Of a stretch of 64,000 nt of DNA, positions 58,032-64,000 are shown in pieces (position 1 is the first letter of the stretch; each line of letters opens with the position of its first letter). The stretch comes from VRUE01 sp963728365 (GTDB lineage: Bacteria > Actinomycetota > Thermoleophilia > Solirubrobacterales > 70-9). A program made the translations under genes and the position numbers. The DNA lies in assembly GCA_963728365.1 (NCBI GenBank), contig CAVSJI010000001.1:310001-374000 (forward strand), given 5' to 3'. A model generated the notes under the pieces. That model saw only the letters and a program-made list of their open reading frames with translations, had not been told where the DNA came from and searched no databases.

Positions 58032-58832
58032 ATGTGCGGGCGCTTCACGGTCACGGCCAAGGACACGAAGAAGATCGCCGACCGCTTCCAGGTCGAGTTG
58101 GAAAGGTCGCTCGAGCGCAACCGCTCCGGCGAGGCTCCGCCACCGAGCGCCGAGCGGGCGAAACGGGCCGAATCGGCACTCGGGCGCTTCAACGTCGCCC
58201 CGACCCAGGAGGTGCTGGCGGTCCGCGCCTCGCCCGACCCCGAGGAGGCGGCGGCCGGCGAGCGCGAGGCGCGGGCGATGCGCTGGGGCCTGGTGCCGCG
58301 CTGGGCCAAGGACCTCAAGGTCGGCTACCGGATGATCAACGCCAAGGCCGAGAATCTGAAGACGAGCCGCGCCTACTCTCCCCTGGTCGGCAAGTTCCGC
58401 CACCGCTGCCTGATCGTCGCAGACGGCTTCTACGAGTGGATGGTGGCGGAGGACCCCAAGCAGCCGCGCCAGCCCTGGCGCTTCACCGTCGACGGCGGCG
58501 AGCCCTTTGCCTTCGCCGGACTCTGCACGCGCAAGGAGTGGGAGGACGCCGAGGACCGCGGCTTCGACGACGGCTGGCTCTACAGCTGCACGATCGTCAC
58601 GACGACGCCCAACGACGTGGTCGCCAAGGTCCACGATCGGATGCCGGCGATCCTGCCCGGTCCCGAGGCGGAGGCCGCCTGGCTGCGGCCGGACCTCGAG
58701 CTCGAGGACGCGATCGCGATGTGCCGCCCGCTCGACGCCGCGCGGATGGACAGCGCCCCCGCCAACCCGAAGCTGAACAAGGTCGGCAAAGGCAGCGAGG
58801 GGCCGGAGCTGCTGCTGGCTCCGCAGGAATAG
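58032..58832 (+). CDS. SRAP/HMCES-like DNA-protein crosslink protein (YedK family)
   Basis: 266 residues. MCGRFT gives the catalytic Cys2, RFNVAPTQEVLAV the conserved Asn region, INAKAE...FYEW the Glu, and VHDRMPAIL the His: all landmarks of the SOS-response-associated peptidase family, which crosslinks itself to abasic sites in single-stranded DNA. The start is fixed by Cys2; the frame open upstream to 57933 is inside the dehydratase. Its stop codon is part of a 24-bp perfect palindrome shared with the convergent gene. Confidence 0.92.
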   Translation: MCGRFTVTAKDTKKIADRFQVELERSLERNRSGEAPPPSAERAKRAESALGRFNVAPTQEVLAVRASPDPEEAAAGEREARAMRWGLVPRWAKDLKVGYRMINAKAENLKTSRAYSPLVGKFRHRCLIVADGFYEWMVAEDPKQPRQPWRFTVDGGEPFAFAGLCTRKEWEDAEDRGFDDGWLYSCTIVTTTPNDVVAKVHDRMPAILPGPEAEAAWLRPDLELEDAIAMCRPLDAARMDSAPANPKLNKVGKGSEGPELLLAPQE

Positions 58833-58850
58833 GCCCGGCCGGGCCTATTC
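58827..58850. terminator. 24-bp perfect palindrome across two convergent stop codons
   Basis: The sequence from 58827 to 58850 equals its own reverse complement and contains TAGGCCCGGCC. It includes the TAG of the SRAP gene and, on the other strand, the TAG of the unknown gene. It could form a hairpin in both transcripts, but there is no U-tract, so a bidirectional terminator is inferred from position only. Confidence 0.5.
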
Positions 58851-59627
58851 GGCTTCGGCTTCTTCGCGCAGTTCGCGGTTGATTTCTTCGGCTTCTTCGT
58901 CGATCGGCGGCGGAATGTTGCCCAGCGCCCCGGCGGTGCGCGCCGTCGCCTTGCCCGCGCTCGTGGTCAGCGTGCAGGAGACCTTGGCCCCCGGCGGTCT
59001 GGTCGTCCGCCAGACGGTGTCGAAGGGCAGCACGAGGTCTTCCTTCGGCTTGCCGGCGGGCAGGAAGAATTCGAAATGCTCGACACCCTCTTCGAAGGTC
59101 GGCCATTCGAGCTTGACGCCCCTTTCGTTGCTGAAGTGTTCGGGCAGGTCGTCGAGTTCGACCACCGCGAGTTCGAGCCCGTGCGAGCTGAAGTCGAGGA
59201 GGATCACTTCCGGCACTTCCTGGGTGTAGAGGCCGGTGCTCGAGCGCGGGTAGGTGGCGCGCAGGCCGCCGCGGGTCTGGGCGATTTCCGCGGGCCCGTT
59301 GCCGCTCACCGAGCAGAGGATGCGGCCGCTCCCCACCGGGGAGCCGGCGTCGATGCTCAGCCGCGAGGAGACGCGGAAGAGCGAGTAGCCGCTGGCGTTG
59401 GTGCCGGTCGTGCTGATCGAGCCTTCGACCAGCTGCATCGCGCCGCCCCCGGGCAGCTGCACCAGCTTGGAATCGGGCATCGCCGCCTTCTTGACCCATT
59501 CGAGCTGGGCAGCTTCGCCGCCCGCCTTGTCGGTGCTGAGCAGCGCGGCGGCGACGGTTGCCAGGAGGCCGACGGCGATCACGATCAGCGCTCCACGCGG
59601 CGGCGGGATCCTCCTCAGGTCGGGCAT
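58845..59627 (-). CDS. Membrane-anchored hypothetical protein
   Basis: 260 residues. One N-terminal membrane segment (GALIVIAVGLLATVAAALL, about 12-30) and then an extracytoplasmic domain rich in beta-strand-type sequence, ending in a run of acidic residues (DEEAEEINRELREEAEAE). Single Cys residues near 104 and 220 could pair. I recognise no family. Its Glu codons are mostly GAA, as in the giant gene. Converges on the SRAP gene. Confidence 0.7.
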   Translation of the reverse strand: MPDLRRIPPPRGALIVIAVGLLATVAAALLSTDKAGGEAAQLEWVKKAAMPDSKLVQLPGGGAMQLVEGSISTTGTNASGYSLFRVSSRLSIDAGSPVGSGRILCSVSGNGPAEIAQTRGGLRATYPRSSTGLYTQEVPEVILLDFSSHGLELAVVELDDLPEHFSNERGVKLEWPTFEEGVEHFEFFLPAGKPKEDLVLPFDTVWRTTRPPGAKVSCTLTTSAGKATARTAGALGNIPPPIDEEAEEINRELREEAEAE

Positions 59628-59686
59628 CGGCCGCGACAGTATTGGACGCGGAGGGCGGAAGCTCCGCAGGTCGAGGGTGGGACGGA

Positions 59687-59760
59687 CGCGCCCGACAGGA
59701 TTCGAACCTGTGACCTTTCGCTCCGGAGGCGAACGCTCTATCCAGCTGAGCTACGGGCGC
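59687..59760 (-). tRNA. tRNA-Arg (anticodon CCG)
   Basis: On the minus strand the gene reads GCGCCCG...CGGGCGC as the 7-bp acceptor stem, GCTCAGCTGGATAGAGC as the D arm, TTCGC-CTCCGGA-GCGAA as the anticodon arm (anticodon CCG, reading CGG) and ACAGGTTCGAATCCTGT as the T arm. CCA is not encoded. Confidence 0.96.
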
Positions 59761-59775
59761 TCACCCCGCAGTCTA

Positions 59776-59829
59776 GGACGTGCCGGCCTTTATGTGCCTA
59801 TAAGGGGCCGCTGAGGAGCGGCACGTCCC
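59776..59829. repeat. Palindromic element, family A, third copy
   Basis: Starts GGACGTGCCG and ends CGGCACGTCC, with TATGTGCCTATAAGGGGCCG in the middle, close to 53302-53355. Lies between tRNA-Arg and the RNase Z gene. The inner parts of the arms pair less well than in the complete copy. Confidence 0.8.
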
Positions 59830-59869
59830 CGGAGCGGGTCGGCGGCTTCGCCTAAGCTCGCAGGCTGGC

Positions 59870-60871
59870 ATGGATCTCTCCGTGATCTTCCTCGGCACCG
59901 GTGGGTCGGTGCCCTCGGCGCGGCGCTCGACCGCGAGCCTGCTGGTCGTGCGCGGGGGGAAGCGGATCATGTTCGACTGCGGGGAAGGGACGCAGCGCCA
60001 GCTGCAGCGCTCGCTGGGGCTGACCCAGGTCGACGAGATCTACCTGACCCACTTCCACGCCGATCACATGCTTGGGCTGCCGGGGCTGCTGAAGACCTAT
60101 GACCTGACCGGGCGCGAGGAGCCGCTGACGATCTATGGACCGCGCGGCCTGCTCGACCTCTTCAAGACGCTGGGCAAGCTGGTCGGGCGGACCGGCTATG
60201 ACCTGCACATGGTCGAACTAGGCCCAGGCGACGCGGTCTCTCACGAAGGCGCCGAGGTGCGGCCCTTCGCGGTCGAGCACAGCGTGCGCGCCAACGGCTA
60301 CGCGCTGATCGAGGAGCAGCGGCCGGGTCGCTTCGACCCCGAGGCCGCCAAGCGCCTCGGGGTCGCCGAAGGCCCCGACTTCGCCAACCTCCAGCGGGGG
60401 GAGACGGTGGACGGCAGCGACGGTCCGGTGCGCCCCGACGAGGTGATGGGCAAGTCGCGCCCGGGCCGCACGATCGCGATCACCGGCGACACGGCTCCCT
60501 GCCACGCGACCGTCTCGGCGGCCGCCGACGCCGACCTGCTGGTCCACGACGCGAGCTTCTCCGACGAGGAGGCGCAGCGCGCGGCTGACACCGGCCACTC
60601 GACCGTCATCCAGGCCGCATCGGTTGCCGGCGAGGCCCACGTCAAGATGCTCGCCCTCGTCCACATCTCATCCCGCTACCACGTCGGCACGGTGCTCGAC
60701 GAAGCCCGCGAGGTCTTCGAGCCAACCGTCGCCCCGCGCGACTTCGACACGATCGAGATCCCCTTCCCTGAGCGCGGCGGCCCCGAGTTGGTCCCAAACG
60801 GCGCCCGGGAGCGCGACAACGGCGACGAGCCGGCCGTCAAGGGCGAGCCTGACACCGAGTCAACCGGCTAG
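59870..60871 (+). CDS. rnz: Ribonuclease Z
   Basis: 333 residues. HFHADH gives His61, His63, Asp65 and His66 of the RNase Z/MBL motif, DCGEGTQRQL is the first phosphate loop, and ITGDTAPC and HISSRYH supply the later metal ligands. The long exosite-type insertion (FDPEAAKRLGVAEG...) matches tRNase Z. It removes 3' trailers of tRNA precursors, and a tRNA-Arg gene lies 110 bp upstream on the other strand. The C-terminal 45 residues are a low-complexity Pro/Glu tail, and the 3' end overlaps the convergent hydrolase by 12 bp. Confidence 0.93.
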   Translation: MDLSVIFLGTGGSVPSARRSTASLLVVRGGKRIMFDCGEGTQRQLQRSLGLTQVDEIYLTHFHADHMLGLPGLLKTYDLTGREEPLTIYGPRGLLDLFKTLGKLVGRTGYDLHMVELGPGDAVSHEGAEVRPFAVEHSVRANGYALIEEQRPGRFDPEAAKRLGVAEGPDFANLQRGETVDGSDGPVRPDEVMGKSRPGRTIAITGDTAPCHATVSAAADADLLVHDASFSDEEAQRAADTGHSTVIQAASVAGEAHVKMLALVHISSRYHVGTVLDEAREVFEPTVAPRDFDTIEIPFPERGGPELVPNGARERDNGDEPAVKGEPDTESTG

Positions 60872-61723
60872 CTTCGCCACGGCCGCCGCGATCGCCGCCG
60901 ATTGGTCCTCCTGCAGGAAGTGCTTGGCCGGAAGCAGAATCGACTCACCGACCCGCAGCGCCCGCTGCACCTCCTCGCGGCGGCGGGCGCCAAGGGCGGG
61001 ATCGTCCTCCCCCCAGACGACCTGTGCCGGGTAGGGCCGTTCGGCGAGCCCGTCGAAGAAGAAGCGCTCCTTCACCGTGGTCAGCTCGAAGCCCCGCATG
61101 ATCTTCAAGAAGGCCCGCCCGCGATCGCCGCGCATGAGCAGCTCGCGGTAGGCGTAGACCTCGGGCCGGGAAACTGCAGCCCGGTTGCCGACGCCCTGCA
61201 AGTAGAAGAGCTCGGAGAAGAGAAAGCGCGGCGTCGCGCGAAGCCACGCCTCGCCGACGCCCCGAATCGAGAACGGGTGCATGGTCCACGGCCGATGAAA
61301 GGTCGCCGCGTTGACGAACGTGTTGAGCGCCGTAAGCGAGAGCACCCGCTCCGAGTTCCGAATCGCCCACTCGAACCCAACTGGCCCGCCGATGTCGTGC
61401 ACGACCAGATGACACCGCTCGATCCCAAGAGCATCGATAGCCGCCCCCATCCAAGCCGCCAACCCACTCCAGCTGTAATCGAACCCCTCGGGCCGCTCCG
61501 CCAAGCCCACACCCGGAAAGTCAAACGCCACCCCCCGCAGCCCGTGCCCGGCAAGCTCCGGAACCACCTTCCTGTAGAGAAAGCTGCTCGTAGGCACGCC
61601 GTGCACAAGCACCACAGCCTCCCCGGAACCCTCGTCCAACACAAAGCTCCCGACCGAAGCCGCAGTGAACCGCCTGCCAGCCGCTTCGTGCCTGCCGATC
61701 ACCTCTTGGACTTGAGCGTTCAC
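60860..61723 (-). CDS. Alpha/beta hydrolase, haloalkane-dehalogenase/epoxide-hydrolase type
   Basis: 287 residues from the GTG at 61723; the open frame to 61948 is a shadow over the pyrR leader and gene. VLVHGVPTSS is the oxyanion loop, VVHDIGGP contains the nucleophile Asp, WGEDDP the acid and PAKHFLQED the His. An Asp in the nucleophile position, rather than Ser, points to the dehalogenase/epoxide hydrolase branch. FDFPGVGLAERP is also characteristic. The native substrate cannot be predicted. The gene ends 12 bp inside the RNase Z gene on the other strand. Confidence 0.86.
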   Translation of the reverse strand: MNAQVQEVIGRHEAAGRRFTAASVGSFVLDEGSGEAVVLVHGVPTSSFLYRKVVPELAGHGLRGVAFDFPGVGLAERPEGFDYSWSGLAAWMGAAIDALGIERCHLVVHDIGGPVGFEWAIRNSERVLSLTALNTFVNAATFHRPWTMHPFSIRGVGEAWLRATPRFLFSELFYLQGVGNRAAVSRPEVYAYRELLMRGDRGRAFLKIMRGFELTTVKERFFFDGLAERPYPAQVVWGEDDPALGARRREEVQRALRVGESILLPAKHFLQEDQSAAIAAAVAKLAG

Positions 61724-61743
61724 GCGACAAGCGTCCCACGAAA

Positions 61744-61776
61744 GGGACGATGGGGGTGGACCGTCCCCATCGTCCC
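61744..61776. repeat. Perfect inverted repeat in the hydrolase/pyrR divergent region
   Basis: GGGACGATGGGG (61744-61755) and CCCCATCGTCCC (61765-61776) with a 9-bp loop. The ends (GGGACG/CGTCCC) resemble family A palindromes but the interior does not. Being 21 bp before the hydrolase start and 20 bp before the pyr leader hairpin, it could be an operator or just another palindromic repeat. Confidence 0.6.
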
Positions 61777-61796
61777 CCTCCGCTGCTACGCTCACG

Positions 61797-61837
61797 ACGT
61801 CCTTTAACCCGGGTCCCGCGAGGCCCAGAAGGAGCGT
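61797..61837 (+). promoter_or_regulatory. PyrR-binding-type leader hairpin overlapping the pyrR ribosome-binding site
   Basis: ACGTCCTT (61797-61804) pairs with AAGGAGCGT (61829-61837) apart from one bulged G, and the loop contains GTCCCGCGAGGCCCAG, which fits the PyrR-binding consensus (UCC-N-G-N-GAGGC). The right strand holds AAGGAG, the ribosome-binding site of pyrR at 61846. PyrR bound to UMP would hold the site shut, as in mycobacteria. Confidence 0.75.
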
Positions 61838-61845
61838 AGTCAGCG

Positions 61846-62400
61846 GTGAACGAGAAGGTCGTGCTTGGGCACGACGATCTGGCGCGGACGCTGAGGCGGA
61901 TCGCGCATGAGATCGCGGAGAAGAACCCGCAGCCGGAGGCTCTGGCAATCGTCGGGATTCACACGCGGGGCGCCCTTCTTGCGCGGCGGTTGCATGGGCT
62001 TCTCGGCGAGCTGACCGGGGTCGAGCTGCCGATCGGCGACCTCGACATCTCCTTCTATCGCGACGACGTCGGCGCCAAGGCGCCGGGAGACCAGCCGGTG
62101 GTGCACTCCTCGCACATCGACTTCGACCTCGCCGGGGCGACCGTCGTCCTCGTCGACGACGTGCTCTTCACCGGCCGCACGGTGCGCGCCGCGATCGACG
62201 CGCTCTTCGACTACGGTCGCCCGCAGCGCGTGCAGCTGGCGGTGCTCTGCGACCGCGGCCATCGCGAGCTGCCGATCCGCCCCGATTACGTCGGCAAGAA
62301 CCTGCCCACCGCCCGCGAGGAGCGCGTCAACGTGCGGCTGGCCGAGCAGGACGGCGCCGACGAAGTGACGATCTCCGAGCCGGTCGAGGCGACGACGTGA
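61846..62400 (+). CDS. pyrR: PyrR bifunctional pyrimidine operon regulator/uracil phosphoribosyltransferase
   Basis: 184 residues from the GTG at 61846, 9 bp after the AAGGAG in the leader hairpin. The PRPP loop is VVLVDDVLFTGRT, AIVGIHTRGALLARRL lies at the uracil end and FYRDDVG matches PyrR's flexible loop. The protein binds the pyr leader RNA and represses the operon when UMP is high. It overlaps pyrB by 4 bp (GTGA). Confidence 0.94.
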   Translation: MNEKVVLGHDDLARTLRRIAHEIAEKNPQPEALAIVGIHTRGALLARRLHGLLGELTGVELPIGDLDISFYRDDVGAKAPGDQPVVHSSHIDFDLAGATVVLVDDVLFTGRTVRAAIDALFDYGRPQRVQLAVLCDRGHRELPIRPDYVGKNLPTAREERVNVRLAEQDGADEVTISEPVEATT

Positions 62401-63356
62401 GGCACCTGCTCTCCATAGGCGACCTTTCGAAAGCCGAGATCGAGGCGATCCTCGACCGGGCCGAGAGCTTCGCCGAGGTCGGCCGGCGCGACATCAAGAA
62501 GGTCCCGACCCTGCGTGGCCGCACCGTCGTCACCCTCTTCTACGAGGCCAGCACCCGGACCAGCTCCTCCTTCGAGCTGGCGGCCAAGCGCCTCTCCGCC
62601 GACCTGGTCTCGGTCAGGGCGGCGGGCTCCTCGGTCGACAAGGGCGAGTCGCTGAAGGACACGATCGCCACGCTCTCCGCTTACGAACCGGCCGCGATCG
62701 TGATCCGTCACCCGCACGCCGGGGCCGCCCAGCTGGTCGCCGAGTGGGCCGACGCCGCCGTAGTCAACGCGGGCGACGGCAAGCACGAGCACCCCAGCCA
62801 GGCGCTGCTCGACGTCTACACCCTGCGCCGCCGGCTCGGCTCGCTGGAGGGCAAGCGGATCTGGATCGTCGGCGACGTCCTGCACAGCCGGGTCGCGCGC
62901 TCCAACTTGATCGCCTTCCGCCAGATGGGCGCCGAGCTGACCGTCTGCGGACCGCCGGCGCTGATCCCGCGCGGCCTCGAGCAGCTCGGCTGCGCGGTCG
63001 AGCACTCGCTCGAGCGACTCGAGGAGGCCGAGGTCGTCTATGCCCTGCGCCTTCAGCACGAGCGGATGAGCGAGAGCTTCGTTCCCTCGCTGCGCGAGTA
63101 CGCCGCCCACTTCCAGATCGACTCGCGCCGCCTCGGCCGCCGCCAGCTGCTCATGCACCCCGGCCCGGTCAACCGCGGGGTCGAGCTCTCCGGCGAGGTG
63201 ATCGACTCGCCCCAGTCGCTGATCGCCGAGCAGGTCGCCTCCGGCCTGGTCGTGCGCATGGCGATCCTCTACGAGCTGCTCGCCTCGCGCGACTCCGAGC
63301 CGGCGCCGGCCGTCGGCAACGGCCGCCGCGCGACCCCGATCGGACAGCCCGCGTGA
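62397..63356 (+). CDS. pyrB: Aspartate carbamoyltransferase catalytic subunit
   Basis: 319 residues from the GTG at 62397, overlapping the pyrR stop by 4 bp. FYEASTRTSSSFE is the carbamoyl-phosphate signature, HPHAG and HPSQALLDVYT the other conserved blocks, and HPGPVNRGVEL the aspartate-binding loop. It makes N-carbamoyl-aspartate in UMP synthesis. The last 25 residues are a variable Pro/Ala tail. Next gene is pyrC with a 4-bp overlap. Confidence 0.95.
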   Translation: MRHLLSIGDLSKAEIEAILDRAESFAEVGRRDIKKVPTLRGRTVVTLFYEASTRTSSSFELAAKRLSADLVSVRAAGSSVDKGESLKDTIATLSAYEPAAIVIRHPHAGAAQLVAEWADAAVVNAGDGKHEHPSQALLDVYTLRRRLGSLEGKRIWIVGDVLHSRVARSNLIAFRQMGAELTVCGPPALIPRGLEQLGCAVEHSLERLEEAEVVYALRLQHERMSESFVPSLREYAAHFQIDSRRLGRRQLLMHPGPVNRGVELSGEVIDSPQSLIAEQVASGLVVRMAILYELLASRDSEPAPAVGNGRRATPIGQPA

Positions 63357-64000
63357 GCACCACTCAGCTAGAGATGCGCGCCGGGGAGAGCGCGGACGTC
63401 GTCCTGCGCGCCGCGTCAGTGCTCGACCCGGTGGCCGGGATCGACGCCCCGCACGACGTCGTCGTCCGCGAGGGCAAGATCGCCGAGCTCGCCGCGCCCG
63501 GGACGGCGAGCGCCGACGGCCTGGAGGAGATCGACGCCGACGGCCTGCACGCCTTCCCCGCCTTCTTCGACCCGCACGTGCACCTGCGCGTGCCCGGCCA
63601 GGAGCACAAGGAGGACATCGAGACCGGCTCGCGCTCGGCCGCGGCCGGCGGCTACTGCGGAGTGCTGGCGATGGCCAACACGACGCCGCCCGTCTCGACC
63701 CCCGCCGACGTCGAGGCACTGCTCGCCGACGCCCGCGCCTCGGCCTCGGTGCGCACCGGCTTCCTCGCCACCGTCACCGCCGCCATGCAGGGGCAGGAGC
63801 TGACCGAGATGGCCGCCCTGCGCGATGCCGGTGCCGCCGGCTTCAGCGACGACGGCCTGCCGCTGCGCAGCGCCCGCATCCTGCGCCGCGCCCTCCAGTA
63901 CCAGCGCCTCTGCGGCGGCACGATCGCCCTGCACGAGGAGGACCCCGAGCTCTCCGGCGCGGGCGTCATGCACGAGGGCCCGGTATCCGCCGCGCTCGGC
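63353..64000 (+). CDS. pyrC: Dihydroorotase, N-terminal part (runs off the window)
   Basis: The GTG at 63353 overlaps the pyrB stop, and the frame stays open to the last base, 216 codons. FFDPHVHLRVPGQEHKEDI has the His-x-His metal pair and the Arg contact of class I dihydroorotases, and GGYCGVLAMANTTPPV follows as expected. The visible part covers the N-terminal beta domain and the first part of the TIM barrel. The 3' half is outside the window. Confidence 0.93.
   Translation, partial: MSTTQLEMRAGESADVVLRAASVLDPVAGIDAPHDVVVREGKIAELAAPGTASADGLEEIDADGLHAFPAFFDPHVHLRVPGQEHKEDIETGSRSAAAGGYCGVLAMANTTPPVSTPADVEALLADARASASVRTGFLATVTAAMQGQELTEMAALRDAGAAGFSDDGLPLRSARILRRALQYQRLCGGTIALHEEDPELSGAGVMHEGPVSAALG

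Noticed and set aside
61744..61776. Treating the hydrolase/pyrR inverted repeat as a third member of family A
   Set aside because: Only the outer six bases match; the loop and inner arms differ, so it is listed separately.

Overview
The window is high-GC DNA with strongly GC-ending codons, GTG/TTG starts and 4-bp ATGA/GTGA gene overlaps. The gene set suggests an actinobacterium, most plausibly of the Thermoleophilia (Solirubrobacterales-like): a SAM-I riboswitch ahead of thrC with a CysO-like carrier gene, a pyrR-pyrB-pyrC operon with a PyrR-type leader, and very large secreted Ig-repeat proteins. The taxonomic placement is inference; there is no rRNA here.

Region 1 (1-22131) is an extracellular polysaccharide locus. 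It holds two Wzz-like membrane proteins, an O-antigen-ligase/polymerase-like protein, two family-2 glycosyltransferases, a methyltransferase, an AsnB-type amidotransferase, two secreted beta-helix proteins, a NodB deacetylase, a split Alg14/Alg13-like glycosyltransferase, a flippase, two GT4-type glycosyltransferases, a NeuD-like acyltransferase, a sugar-nucleotide epimerase, a DegT aminotransferase, a phosphoglycosyl transferase that could start the lipid-linked chain, and a beta-propeller-like protein.

Region 2 (22203-39953) is one gene for a secreted protein of about 5,900 residues. An N-terminal multi-domain head carries a dimethylformamidase-beta-like domain, DUF4082, Ig-like, amidotransferase-like, deacetylase-like and FN3-like domains. 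About 44 Ig-like modules follow, the last 22 of them arranged as 3.6 copies of a nearly identical 1,635-bp unit.

Region 3 (about 40090-43381) has a broken IS3-family element, then more sugar-modification genes: DegT aminotransferase, hexapeptide acetyltransferase and a LuxR-type regulator.

Region 4 (43403-49881) holds a secreted copper-radical-oxidase-like protein in which all five expected active-site residues can be found. Next come a DUF4143 ATPase that looks inserted at the 3' end of a diacylglycerol-kinase-like gene, and that kinase gene itself.

Region 5 (50263-64000) is mostly housekeeping: an MBL hydrolase, a phosphomannomutase (sugar-nucleotide precursor supply), a HIT protein, CorA, riboswitch-thrC-cysO, a CDP-glucose-type cytidylyltransferase and dehydratase, SRAP, a membrane-anchored unknown, tRNA-Arg(CCG), RNase Z, an alpha/beta hydrolase and pyrR-pyrB-pyrC. 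At least two families of short palindromic elements sit in the intergenic gaps. Regions 1, 3 and 5 together would supply activated sugars, modify them, assemble and export a polysaccharide, while regions 1, 2 and 4 encode secreted proteins that may bind or modify it.
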